Shown one piece after another: positions 1 to 10,036 of a stretch of 64,000 nt of DNA (position 1 is the first letter of the stretch; each line of letters begins with the position of its first letter). The notes under the pieces are model-generated. The model searched no databases. It was not told the DNA's origin and saw nothing but the letters and a program-made list of their open reading frames with translations. The position numbers were made by a program, and so were the translations under genes. The stretch lies in contig JAIVFI010000037.1 of NCBI GenBank assembly GCA_025558095.1, positions 467,648 through 531,647 on the forward strand, written 5' to 3'. The stretch is from Hyaloraphidium curvatum (lineage: Eukaryota; Monoblepharomycota; Hyaloraphidiomycetes; Hyaloraphidiales; Hyaloraphidiaceae).

Positions 1-302
1 ACCGAGAGCGTGAGTATCAGGGATAAAGGGATCTATTCGTTAATATGTTGAGCTCGAGCAACGAGGCACTGTTCTCTTGGGGCGCGTTGTTTTCTTCGCT
101 CGCAACGGTCTCCGACCTGCTGCTAAGCTATTCGGAAGGCATCGGTCAGCCCAGATGAGAAAGTGCGAGATTTGACGGAGAAGGAGAAACATACCACGTC
201 GTCTGGGAATCCGAGCTGGATGAGGCATTGAAAGCGGGGAAGGACCTCACGGGGAAGATGAAGATGTCGCAGTGCAGGATCAAGTCCCATGCGTGGTCGT
301 AG
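1..302 (+). CDS. 3' end of an unknown gene (partial)
   Basis: The last codons of a plus-strand gene seem to enter from the left edge. A GTGAGT donor at base 10 follows a short exon fragment. From about 165 an open frame runs to a TAG at 300-302 and encodes an acidic/lysine-rich tail with the pieces FDGEGETYHVVWESE and LKAGKDLTGKMKM. The acceptor is ambiguous (several AG between 153 and 163). No family is recognised. The call rests only on natural-looking amino-acid composition and the good donor, so it is tentative. Confidence 0.35.
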
Positions 303-455
303 CTTACTGGTGATTATGATTGATGCCCGGCCCATTCGTTGGCGCACACTGGAGTCCAGGTGTCGGCGAGGCTTTTGACCCCGTGACTGCCCTTTGCGCA
401 CCGTCACCCATCGTCGCCCACACTCCCCACACGCCAAACCTCGAACCGACAAGCA

Positions 456-1239
456 ATGGAAGACATCGACGTCACCCCGACCGTCCACAGCGCCATGCGC
501 GCCGCCTCCACGGTCGCCAGCGCCGCCTCGCGCGGGGCCTCCGCCGCCGCTCACGGCGCCAAGGTCGCCGCCGAAATCTTCGCACCCCCCGCCACCGCGG
601 CCCCCCGCTCCCCCATGTCTGGCTTCGTCTTGGCGCTCCTCGCCGCCGAAATTGCCGTGCTCGTGGTGCTTGCAGTGCCGTTCGCGGTGCCCGGGAGGGC
701 CAGGGCTGTGGCGATGCTCAGCCTCAGCCCCGGGGCCGAGAGGGTGCGCTGGGTGCTCTACACCACCCTTGCCGGGCTGGGCGGGCTGCTCTGGGATGCG
801 GGGAGGAGGTGGAACGGGGCCGAGAAGGAGGTGAAGAACCTGATGGAGGATCAGCCCAAGTGAGTCCGATCCCACGCGGACGGTGACGACGAGGCGCTGA
901 CGCTGTTGTGCTCCCTGCGACTGGACCAGGCTCAGGGTGTTCTACGACACATTTACGCGCTCTTCGAGGCTGCAGACCGACTTCATCCTCGTCGCCGCCG
1001 CCCTCTTTGCCTCCTTCCTCATGGGGGCAGGCCGCGACCCGATCGACCGCCTGACAATGCTGATCTTCGTTGCCATCAGATACGTCCTCCACTTCCGCAC
1101 GCTGAGGGAGGAGCCCGGGCTTGCAAGGAGGTACGAGGCGCAGGCCGACAGAGCGACGCAGGGGCAGGCCAAGGCCGAGGTGCAGAACGCGGGCGAGGAC
1201 CCGGGCCTGAGGCAGAGGGCGCCGGGGCGCGGTGCTTGA
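456..1239 (+). CDS. BAP31/BAP29 (Yet)-like ER membrane protein
   Basis: Two exons, 456-859 and 936-1239, joined in phase over a GTGAGT...CAG intron of 76 bp, give about 235 residues. After a disordered Ala-rich N-terminus come three hydrophobic segments: FVLALLAAEIAVLVVLAVPF, a second near WVLYTTLAGLGGLLW, and LQTDFILVAAALFASFLM after the motif VFYDTFTRSSRLQ. The order (helix with E...L..PF, short loop, helix, Asp/Glu/Lys linker, FR.QRN-like segment, helix) matches BAP31/Yet1 proteins, which sit in the ER membrane and help membrane-protein export and quality control. The C-terminus is shorter than the long coiled coil of animal BAP31 and carries only a charged RRYEAQADRATQ segment. Family assignment is by topology and is moderately sure. 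Confidence 0.55.
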
Positions 1240-1592
1240 TCGGAGGGCGTTTTCTTGATGCTCGGGGCAGACACAACAATCGATTCTTGTCGGGCAATGC
1301 TTCTGTGTATGTTGTGCGCATCCAATCTTACTGGATCGGCGCCCGTCAACGTCATCGGCGCCATCCTCAGTTCCGCGATCCATCATGAACCCGAGCGGTC
1401 GAACGACCCGCAGCTTGGGTCTCTGAGTCCTCGCGAGCGTGTGTTTGGACCAATCATCAATTCCTTCTTCCTCCTTCGATGAACTCCATCCGGCCGGAGC
1501 GAAGGGGCGCGGGTTGAGAGGTCTCGAAGCCTCGACTGCTCCTCGTGGCAAGGTGCGTTCCAGCTCGTCCAGCAACTGCGGCCGGATCCAAC
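1240..1592. other. Intergenic, no gene seen
   Basis: Less GC-rich spacer between two plus-strand genes. It should hold the 3' UTR of the first and the promoter of the second. No repeat or RNA gene is visible. Confidence 0.5.
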
Positions 1593-2600
1593 ATGGCCAC
1601 CGAATTGCGCGTGCGGGTCCCGCCCGCTTCCTTTTACGAAAGCTTCGATTGGCCCCCCCTGAGGTGCGCCGTCCGCGCCGAGGTCCGCCTCGGCGGGGCG
1701 TGGGAGCGGCTCCGGCTCTGCGACGTCGCCGTCAAGGGCACCGCGGCCAGCGCGTCCGTCGACCTGGCGCAGCTGGGGCAAGCCATGCGGGAAGGGAGCG
1801 TGGCGAGGATCCGGGTCGTCGTGCGGACCGACGCCGCCGGGGAGGTCGGCGACGACGGGGAGGAATGGTTCGCCATGGCCGAGGCGGTGCTCGACGGCCG
1901 TCCCCTGCCGCAGGCCTACGCCGACTTTGGCGAGGAGATGATCATTGATTCGGTTAGAGGCGCCGGGGCCGGTTGCCCAAAGTCAACCAGACTGACGTCC
2001 CCGTCTGCCCAGTACGAAGCCGCCAACGGCAAGGAAAACCCCATCTCGATCGCCTACGTGGATTTCAAGCCTCAGAAGGACCTCGGCAACGACGCCCTCT
2101 CGGAGGCGCGCGAGATCCAGGGCAAGATGGGAACAATCAGCGTCAAGGTCCGCCTCTGGCTGCACCAGGAAGAGCGCATGGAGGCCGCAGGGCCCGACGA
2201 GCAACTCAGCGCCGTGGCGGAGCTGATGCACTCCAAGGGGATCGTTCCCAAGGGCAAAGGGAGAGACTCCCCGTACGCCAGCGCCAGGTGATTTCGGCCC
2301 GGCAAGCTGCCCAGCTCGTCGCCGTGCTGACCGTCCTCTGTCCCGTGCAGGTTCTGCGACGGCACGGCCTCAAAAGGCACCGGGGACAGCGAGCCCCAGG
2401 AGCCGGTAAATGCGGAACCGGGGGAACCGGGACCGCACGCCCCGGCCGGGCCCAGGATGCTCCGCGTCGACTACGGCGGCACCACGCGCGTCCTCGCTTC
2501 CTTCGACATCCACTACGGCCGCAGCGCTCCGCAGCCCCGCGCGTCGGTGCCGATGCCCGAGGGCACGAGGGAGGAAGGCGGGACGGTGGTCGTCGACTAG
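1593..2600 (+). CDS. Unrecognised three-exon protein
   Basis: Exons 1593-1952, 2013-2287 and 2351-2600 join in phase: a GTTAGA...CAG intron of 60 bp, which happens to keep the frame open, and a GTGATT...CAG intron of 63 bp. The product is about 294 residues. It begins MATELRVRVPPASFYESFDW, has a beta-rich first half ending in an acidic DFGEEMIIDS, then YEAANGKENPISIAYVDFKP and a strand GTISVKVRLWLHQ, and finishes with LRVDYGGTTRVLASFDIHYG. The layout recalls fungal proteins with a conserved G-x-I-x-V-x-V strand (DUF7918-like), but the resemblance is weak. No signal peptide or membrane helix. Function unknown. Confidence 0.6.
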
Positions 2601-3088
2601 CGGGCGGATCGAGAGCTCGCCAGGATGGGCTCGGGGTCTCCTGGGCAGCCAGCGCATCAATAAACGGCCCCGTCGCATCGGGCGTACCTCGAGGTTCGTC
2701 CTGCCCGGCAGCCACCGGCCCGGGCAGAACCCCGCGCGGCCGTCCCACCGGAACCGCGGGCGTGCCCGGGCGGAATCCCCGCGGGTTCCGGGAGCAATCC
2801 GCGCCGCGAGCCCGCCGGAGCGGCACCGGACCGGACCGGACGCCCGGCGCGGCACCGAGACAAAAGGTCCGAGACGCAGCTCTTCCCCATTCCGCCGCCG
2901 ACACCCCCTTGGCATCGTCCCCCTCCCCCGCTCCGTCCGCCCCTCGCCCGTACCCTCTCCACCCTTCCGCCTTCCCCTTCCCCGCGCCGAAAGCGGTCAC
3001 GCCGCGACCTTGTTCTCCTGCCCCCTCCGCCAGCTTCCCCGTTCCCCCCTTCGTCAGCCCCATCTCCCCTCGCGCGACGAACGGAGAG
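2601..3088. other. Spacer between convergent genes
   Basis: Convergent 3' regions of the three-exon gene and the pyruvate carrier. Extremely GC-rich. It probably contains the undetermined last exon of the carrier; nothing else is recognisable. Confidence 0.4.
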
Positions 3089-3534
3089 ACCCACTCCCAT
3101 ATCCTGAAGAGCTGGTAGAACCCCGTCCCCGCGACGAAGATGTTGACGAACATGAGCGAGTAGTTGACCGGCGTGATGACGGTGGCGTAGCGCGACCAGA
3201 TTGTTCCCGTGGCGGCGAGGGCTGGGGCACGGGCGGCGGGGTTTCCCAGAGGGAGCGGGGGAGGGAGGGCGACGCGTGAGACGGTGGCGGGGGGTTGCGA
3301 CGGCGGCGGACGCACAGACGCTCTGGCTGACGCTGAGCTTGTCCGCCGGCCTCTTGAGATCCGCGAGCCCCGCGATGACCAGCGCCTGCCCCTCCGTTAG
3401 CGCGCGCGAGGACCCGGAGGCGGGCGGAGGAAGGCTACCCATTTCATCAGCGGCGCCCAGAAGAATATCGTGCGGGGGCCGGCGGGGTGGTTGATGAAGC
3501 GCGAGAGGGCGGAGGGCGCGGGGGCGGCGGCCAT
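3089..3534 (-). CDS. Mitochondrial pyruvate carrier subunit (MPC2-like)
   Basis: Minus strand: exon 1 3439-3534, exon 2 3316-3385, exon 3 from 3221 downwards. Phases fit (GTAGCC donor phase 0; GTGCGT donor phase 1). The joined protein shows the MPC hallmark series NHPAGPRTIFFWAPLMKW, ALVIAGLADLKRPADKLS, then QSVSLAATGTIWSRYATVI and FVAGTGFYQLFRIWE. This is a small inner-mitochondrial-membrane subunit that, with a second MPC protein, imports pyruvate. The 3' end is unresolved: after FRIWE there is another GTGGGT donor, and the unspliced frame would run open to about 2206, across the antisense of the preceding gene, so at least one more short exon is expected. Family call is very secure, gene end is not. 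Confidence 0.85.
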
Positions 3535-4832
3535 CGCGGCGAACTGTGGGGGAGGTGGGGGGGCAAGTTGGACGCGTCGGCGCGGCGGACCGTGCGGAAC
3601 GGACGGGGAGGGGCGGATTGCGGGGACCGTGCGGAATCGGCGCCGGGGGAGGCGCAAACGGGAGCGGTGCATGGAAAAACCGGCGCACGGGGCAGATGGC
3701 GAGATCGAGGCATGCCGAAAGCGGTGCGGGGCAGGGCGGGGGTTCCGCGGGCCAAGGGAAGGAGGTGGCCGGGGGTCCTTTGAACCGGAGGCGTCCGCCC
3801 GTCGCCGCGGCGCACGTCCCGCGCCGAACCGTGCCGTCCCGCTTCCCCATGCCTTCCATTTATCCATGGTCGCGATCGGGACGTGGAGATGGCGGGCGGC
3901 GGCGGCGGTCCGTTCGGTCGTCGCCGCCGCGAAGTCTGGACGCCCTCCATACGGGCCCTTTTGCTACGGAGGAGCCCTGGTCCGCCGGGAATGTCTCCCC
4001 GCGGCGGGGCACGGACTCTTTCGGCGGGGTGTCGCGCTGTGAGCACAATCGGGGTGATCGGCCGCGAAAAAGGTGGGGGGACGGGGGAGGCGCCAAGCAC
4101 GTGCACTCCGGGAAAAACGATGGGGGGGTGCGGCGAAGCGGCCCCGTGCGCCGTCGAGCGGATTGTGCACGGGATCCCGCGCCGGGGGCCCGGGACGATC
4201 GGCAAACAGGCCGGAAACGTCGTTGTGGGAGGGCGAGGGAGTCGGATGCGCTTGCGCCTGTGGAAAAGCCGCGTGGGGAATCGCGAGGCGATTTTCACGT
4301 GGGTCCAAAGCGTGCCGTTCCGAGTCGATCCCGGACCCGGGGGGAAGCCCGCCGCAGCACCACCCGAACATTCCTCCCTGGCACGGAAGCGTACGTTCCG
4401 CCGACTTTGTTCGTCGCCCTGCCCCGCTGTCGGTGAAGCCCGCTCGTTGAAGGGGGGCGCGGGCTGGACGAAGGGCACCTCGCTTACGTCAATCCTCGAC
4501 TCCCCCTCGACCGGTTCCCGTCCATTCATTCACCCGGCCAGCGGCAGAGGGGCGCCGATGCCCCGCGGAGGGCGCGCGTGAGCCGCACGGCGAGAGCGAG
4601 CGAGGTGGGCGTCGGCGGCCGGGCGCAAGGGCAGGCGGGGGGCGGCTCGGCGGGGACGGCACCGCCGCACCGTGGGCTGGCGGGCACACCGGGAGGGCGC
4701 TGTTACCGGCGGGGCACCGGCAGGGCACACCGGCAGGCGCTGAGAGACCGAGCGGCGGAGGAGGGCGGCGACGAGGCCGGCCCGCGCGAGCGCGTTCGAG
4801 AGACCCGCTGATCCGCGGCCGTTTCGTTTCAG
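3535..4832. other. 1.3-kb divergent intergenic region
   Basis: Lies between the start of the pyruvate carrier (minus) and that of the proline-rich membrane protein (plus). Long open frames exist on both strands but have random high-GC composition. A pyrimidine tract with TTTCAG directly before the ATG at 4833 looks like a splice acceptor, so a 5' exon of the next gene may lie here. Confidence 0.4.
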
Positions 4833-6423
4833 ATGGGGACGTTCGTTGCCGACTTCGGGCTGGACGGCGAGCACGGCGGCGAGGGCGTGCCGCGGCGGCG
4901 GTCGTCGGCGACGGAGCTGCGCGGCGTGGCGGCGCGCGGCGGGCGCGGGCAGGACAGGGTGGAACGCGGGGCGGGCGGCGACCGCGGCTCGGCGCCCAGG
5001 CAGCGCGTGCGCACGGCGCCGCTGAGCGGGATCGGCGCGCTCAGCTCGCTGTGGGCCGGCGTGGTCGGGGACGCCGCGCCGGAGAGCCCGGGAACGGGCA
5101 CGCGGACGGACTCGGACTCGGGCGGGATGCCCGACCCCGCCCGCTCGCGGCCGGCCTCGCCATCCGGCCAACTCACGGGAGGCTCGACCTCGGATGTTGG
5201 ACACTCGGGATACGGGACGGCGCACGGCCCGCCTGCCCGGGGAACGCGGGAAGCCCCCGCCTCCCGCAATCACGTGCGCCCCGCGACCCCCGCTCCCGAG
5301 CCCGCGGACTCGCACCCCGGCGCGCAGGACGACGCGCCCCCGCGCGGCACCCGCGGCCCGATGCCCACGCCCTCCCCCACGCCGCCGCTGGCGGGGCGCA
5401 TGCACGCCAAGCTGCGGCACGCGGAATCGTCCTCGGGCACCGACTCGGAGGACGACGGGGCCATGTGGTTCGGCCGGGGATCGGCATCCTCGTCGCCCGC
5501 TGCGTCGTCGGCGTCCTCCCCCCGCGCCAAACCCCCGCAGCCCGAACCCGCAGACGACCTCGACCGCCGCCCCATTTCCAAGCTCGCCGCGCCCGAGCTC
5601 TCTCCGCGCCGAACCGCCTCGGCCTACTCCCTGAGCAAGAAGGACCTGCCCCCCTGGAACCGGCGCGACCGCGTGCGCGACTCGAGCCCCTCGGACGGCT
5701 CGTCGCCGCGGCGCAGCTCGAGCTTCACCTTCTCGCCCGATCGCAAGCAGCCCGCGCAGGGGCAGGCCAACGCCAGGTCGCCGGCAGCGAGGGTTCTCTT
5801 CCCCGACCCCGGGCCCCGCCGCTCCCCGCCCACCCCTCCGACGCTCACCTCGCGCATCGGCTCTCGGCCGCGCGCTGTTCCTCGACGACACCTTGCCCCC
5901 TCCTTCCGGTGGCTCGCCTTCCCACCCGCACCTCCCCCTCCCCACCACCCCGCCGCTGCACGCCGCCCGCCAGCCCGGCCGGCGCTACGCCCCGCGCACC
6001 CCGTCCCCCTCCTTGCCGAGGGAAGGCGAGATCCCCGAGGACTACGACCCCAACCTGCTGTGGGACGGCCCGGCGCCGCCGCCGGCCCCGCGTGCGCCGC
6101 GAGAGCCGCTCACCCCCATCGCGGCGCTGGACAGCCTGCTCGTGTTGAACGCGACCGTCCTGGCCGCGCTCGCGGTCGTCGGGATCACCCTGCTGTCGTA
6201 CCTCCTCTCGGCCACGGACGCCGTGCTGCCGGCGCTCAAATCCGGTTCGGGGCACGTGCTGGATGCCGTGGGGGGGGTGGGGAGGACGGTGGTGCCGGGG
6301 CTGAGGAGGGTCGGCAGGGCGCTGGGCGGGCTGGGGGTCGTGAGCAGGGGGGGCGGGGGGAGGGTGGCGGGGGAGGGGGAGAGGGAGGTGCGCGAGGTCA
6401 GCAGGGAGGGGGTGGGGATGTGA
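4833..6423 (+). CDS. Pro/Ser-rich disordered protein with one C-terminal membrane helix
   Basis: Frame 1 runs from 4833 to about 5790: acidic/serine/proline-rich, with blocks such as SSSGTDSEDDGAMWFGRGS and SPSDGSSPRRSSSFTFSPD. The convincing C-terminal part is in another frame, with GEIPEDYDPNLLWDG at about 6025, then one hydrophobic segment (VLNATVLAALAVVGITLLSY, continuing to about 6230) and a basic/glycine-rich tail ending at TGA 6421-6423. A frame change is therefore needed between about 5790 and 5970. No AG acceptor occurs from 5793 to about 5968, so either a longer intron ends near 5970 or there is an indel. A splice-like TTTCAG just before the ATG hints at an upstream exon. Predicted tail-proximal single-pass membrane protein; no family recognised. 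Confidence 0.5.
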
Positions 6424-6763
6424 TTCCTTGGGAGGGGGGGAGGGGTTGCCTGGGAAGGACTGCTCGGGGAGAGATGCTTGGGGGCAACGTACCGCTTGGG
6501 AGAAGGACGACGGGAGCTTTGGCCACGGGAGTGGATGCATGTACAACAGACGGTCACACGGGAGGTAGAGTTTTCGGGATCATGGCCTGCGATGCCCTGG
6601 TGCTCTTTCGAGCAGTTCGCCTTCTCGTTGGTGCGCGCGGATGCTGCGTGGCCGGGGTGGTCCGCGAGGTTCTGCGCTTCGCGGTGAGCTAGGATGGGCG
6701 CCGCGATCCTCCGGGCGGCCGGAGCTGACGACGATTCGGGGGCGGGCACCCGTCGGATTAGAT

Positions 6764-7076
6764 CAGGAAGTGCTCGGGGCGCCGGTGGACGTGTACGCAT
6801 TCGCGATGGTGTGCTACGAGGTGGCGAGCGGGGGGATGTACCCGTTCCAGGGGATGAACGCGATGGCGGCGGGCTCCTCCACACCGTGTGGAGCATCGAA
6901 GCTCACCTCCCGCTCCCCGGCAGATCATGTGCAAGGTTTGCGACGAGCAGAAGCGCCCCCCGCGGCCCGACGGGGCGTCGGACGCCACGTGGGAAATGAT
7001 GCGGCGGATGTGGGCGCAGGCGGCGGCGGCCAGGCCGGCGTTCGTCGAGGTGGCGGCCGAGATGGCAGGTTGGTGA
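6764..7076 (+). pseudogene. Protein-kinase C-lobe remnant
   Basis: The frame at 6764-6874 encodes kinase subdomain VIII/IX sequence (QEVLGAPVDVYAFAMVCYEV, then GGMYPFQGMNAMAA). A second frame at 6924-7076 gives the end of a tyrosine-kinase-like domain (KRPPRPDGAS, TWEMMRRMWAQ, ARPAFVEV). The AG at 6922-6923 could be an acceptor, but no GT donor of the right phase precedes it. The ATP-binding lobe, catalytic loop and DFG are missing upstream. It looks like a decayed or transposed fragment. A related tail recurs at 8708-8812. Confidence 0.55.
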
Positions 7077-7452
7077 GCCGTTCGGTGTATTTCGATCAAA
7101 ATCTATGCCGTCGTTGGTCATTCCGTTCTTGCTTTGTATGCGTGCTTTTTTCCATGGCTTCGCAGTCGGGAATCGGGTTCGCCTGACAGATGAGGCAAGA
7201 TTCTCCCGTCGGCGTCGAAAACGCCGACCTACGGTGCACGGCCCACCTACTTGGTCGCGGCGGTCCGTGCACGGACCATCGGCGCCGGAGAGCAGCCGCA
7301 GCGAGGACGGACGCGGGGGCGAACGTCGTGCGCCACCTGGGGCACGGCGGACGCGTTCACGCGCTTGCGGCGCCGCATCGCGCCCTGATTGGCACATGGA
7401 ACCTTCTTCGAACCAATACCTGGATTTACGGTGCCGGGAGACCCCTGCGGCT

Positions 7453-8707
7453 ATGTCTCAAGCTTCCTCGGCGGCCGGTACCCTCAATGGCCTGGCGCGC
7501 CACGCCGATCCGCCAGAGTACATCTGCGCCATATGTACCGAGACGATCCACCCGCATCGCCAGCCCGTGCTCCTGGCCGGCCCGTGCGAGACCCACGTGT
7601 TCTGTCGCGAGTGCGCCGAGGAGCTTCGGCAGAAGGAGTGTCCCGTCTGCCGGAAACCGTTCGAAGGGATCATGCCGCTGAGCGGCAACCGATTTGCGTG
7701 GAGGGCGTACAACAACGCGAGGTTGCGGTGCTTCTACGAGTGCGGGGAGGCGGCCGACGTGGCGGACCTCGAGGGGCACTACAGGCGGTGCAACAAGGCC
7801 AAGTGCGGCGCATGCGGGATCGTCTTGGCTCCCCCGACGACCCTCGAGGTGGGCCGGCTTCCGGTACCCGTCGTCGTGAGCTGAGCTGATGTCCCGGCTC
7901 GTGCAAGGATCACAAGGGCACGTGTCCCAGGAGGCTCGTCCCGTGCAAGTTCGTCGGGCAAGGCTGTACGGACAAGAGTCTAGCCAGTGAAGAGCTAGCC
8001 AATCACGAGAAGCTCTGTGGTTGGAGGACGGTCAAGTGTGATCTGCTGCTGTGCGAGCACGAGGTGGGCGACCCCCAGCCTTCCGAGGAGCGACAGATTG
8101 ACGACGTCTGCAGTGCCTAGCAAAGGACTTGAAGGAACATGAGGTCGCTGCGATGGGAGACCACCTGAAGCTGGCTTTGGAGGAAGTCAAACGCCTGCGC
8201 ACCACTGTGGCGGGTAGCTTTGGGGTCTTCACCGTGGATGTCGGGCTCCCGCGCCGCGAGTGGACCGTGCCAGTCTCTCCATCTCCAGAGGGTCGCTTGC
8301 AGTCACCTTTGTTCGGATGCGGAGGCGCGACATTCTACGTGCGAGCGGCACTAGGAAAAGCGGGAACCGAGTCATCGGTTGGACTCTCCCTGTATCTTCG
8401 CTCAACAGACTTTGGACATGGAGGAGTGTCCGTCAGGATCCGTTCGGTGCATGCGCATTTTTCGCTCGAGCTACTTGACAAGAACAACCAGCCCGTGAAC
8501 AAGAGAGTTGAGAAGGGGACAATCGGCATTGCGGGTTCGGGCTGGCACAACTTTTGTGACTTCGACCCCGGGATGCAGGTCATTGACCTCGGCGACCGCT
8601 CCGTTCTCCGGGTCAAGGTCGAGCTCTACGTTCGAAGAACGTTTTCCGATGCCCTCCCCACCTCGACGATATCAACAAAGTGGCCGGATTCCCCGTTGGA
8701 AGACTAG
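7453..8707 (+). CDS. TRAF-like RING E3 (RING, TRAF zinc fingers, coiled coil, MATH)
   Basis: Exons 7453-7848, 7908-8063 and 8114-8707 join in phase 0 with introns of 59 and 50 bp, giving about 381 residues. The RING begins CAICTETIHPH, then CETHVFCRECAEEL and CPVCRKPF. TRAF-type fingers follow: LRCFYECGEAADVADLEGHY, CGACGIVL, CPRRLVPCKFVGQGC, and CDLLLCEHE joined to CLAKDLKEHE across the second intron. A short helical stretch KLALEEVKRLRTTV precedes a MATH-like domain (LQSPLFGCGGATFYVRA, VGLSLYLRST, WHNFCDFD). It is predicted to be a ubiquitin ligase that binds partners through MATH. The start at 7453 is the ATG nearest the RING; an in-frame ATG about 57 bp upstream is also possible. Confidence 0.8.
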
Positions 8708-8812
8708 GATGGCTTCATGCAGGTGCAAGCATCACGAGTGGCTGCCCGTCATTTGGGCGCTGATGCGGCGGATGCGGGCGCAGGAGGCGGCGGCCAGGCC
8801 GGGTTGGTGAGC
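8708..8812 (+). pseudogene. Second copy of the kinase-tail fragment
   Basis: Encodes WALMRRMRAQEAAARPGW, clearly related to the tail WEMMRRMWAQAAAARPAF at 7000-7050. The similarity continues into noncoding bases (TTGGTGAGCCG, then CGTCGTTGGTC downstream in both copies), so a DNA segment was duplicated. The copies flank the TRAF-like gene. Confidence 0.5.
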
Positions 8813-8965
8813 CGAGCGGTTTCCGATGGGACTGTATGGGTAGGGCACCCGTCGTTGGTCGTTCGGAGCTTGCTTTCTCGCCGCGGCGCCGCATCCAACC
8901 GTCGCGGATCCCGCCCGCTTCCCCTGCCCCCCCCTGCCCACGTCCCGGCCCCAAACAAACACGCG

Positions 8966-9817
8966 ATGCCCTCCCTCTCCGCCCCACCGTTTGCTCCCCT
9001 TCGCCCCTCCTTTGTCCCGCTCCTCCTCCACCCAGCCGCCGCAACCGCGCCGGAACGGGGACCCGCGTCCCACGTCGACCCGCTCCATCTGGGCCCGTGG
9101 ATGCCCGGACTGCCGCCGAGCTCGCCGCGGGGGCTGCTGCAGTTGATGGTGGGGGAGGAGGGGGGTGGGGAGGAGGAAGTGGGTGGGGAGGTTGGGGGGC
9201 TGTTCGGGGGGGTGGGGTGGGGGGTGGGGAGCGCGGGGCCGGTGGGCGCGGCGGGCCCTCGAAAGGACGATGAGAAGATTGCAGAGGATCTGGAGAAGGC
9301 CATCAAGGTGGTTTGCACTGCTTCCCCCCCGAATGCGCCGACCAACCCGCCCCAGACGCCCCGGCCCCCCGCCGCCGCATCCCCCGCCTCCTCTCCGCAC
9401 GCCGGCTTCCCGACCATCACCGGGGACACCCCCCGCCCCGCGCTGTCACCCACCGCCATGCGCCCGGAGCCGATCACCCCGTGCAGGCCCAAGCCGACGC
9501 CGGGGAGGAGGGCGACGCCGAAGAGCACGCCGAGGAAGCCCCGCGCGCCTGCAAGGCCCAGGAACGTCGAAAGCACCCCCACGCGCACCCCGAAACGCAC
9601 GCCCAAGCGCTCTCCCGCCCCCGCGATCGCCGACGTCCCGGCCAGGCCGGCCGAGGACCCCGTGCTGGCGCTGCTCGCGCGGTGCAGGCACATGAAGGCC
9701 AACCGCTGGTCCAGGGCGCGGATGGCGGCGGAGATGGGGAGGATGGGGGCGGGCGCGGTGCGGCCGCTGGGGGGCGCGAGGGTGGGCAGGGGGGCGGTGC
9801 CGCTGCCGGGGGCGTAG
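8966..9817 (+). CDS. Basic, Thr-Pro-rich protein of unknown function
   Basis: ATG 8966; a 48-bp GTGGTT...CAG intron (9308-9355) can be removed without frame change, leaving about 267 residues. The first part is Gly/Glu-rich and ends in a short charged helix KDDEKIAEDLEKAIK. The second part is disordered and basic with repeated TPxR/TPK motifs (TPGRRATPKSTPRKP, TRTPKRTPKRSP), the pattern of CDK-target or DNA-tail proteins. The C-terminus has a helix DPVLALLARCRHMKANRW. Function unknown. The gene is embedded in low-complexity G-rich DNA, so the exact start is uncertain. Confidence 0.45.
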   Translation: MPSLSAPPFAPLRPSFVPLLLHPAAATAPERGPASHVDPLHLGPWMPGLPPSSPRGLLQLMVGEEGGGEEEVGGEVGGLFGGVGWGVGSAGPVGAAGPRKDDEKIAEDLEKAIKVVCTASPPNAPTNPPQTPRPPAAASPASSPHAGFPTITGDTPRPALSPTAMRPEPITPCRPKPTPGRRATPKSTPRKPRAPARPRNVESTPTRTPKRTPKRSPAPAIADVPARPAEDPVLALLARCRHMKANRWSRARMAAEMGRMGAGAVRPLGGARVGRGAVPLPGA

Positions 9818-10036
9818 GATGGGACGGTGGCCGGCGGGCGGACGGGCCCGGAAAAACGAGGGAAGCGGGCGGATGGGGTGCATCCACGCTATAGAGGGCT
9901 AGAGACGTGGTTTCCAAGGCGGCTTTCGGTCCCCCGTTCCGCGTCTCCCGAGTGAGGAGCAGGGGACCGCCCGCCCTGTTCTAGCCATTTCCCTATCCGA
10001 CGCCACGACAAGTCCCGCTCCCCCCGCGCCGCGGCG

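Noticed and set aside
3447-4529. 360-codon minus-strand frame upstream of the pyruvate carrier
   Set aside because: Low-complexity Pro/Arg composition typical of random high-GC sequence; no splice or domain support.
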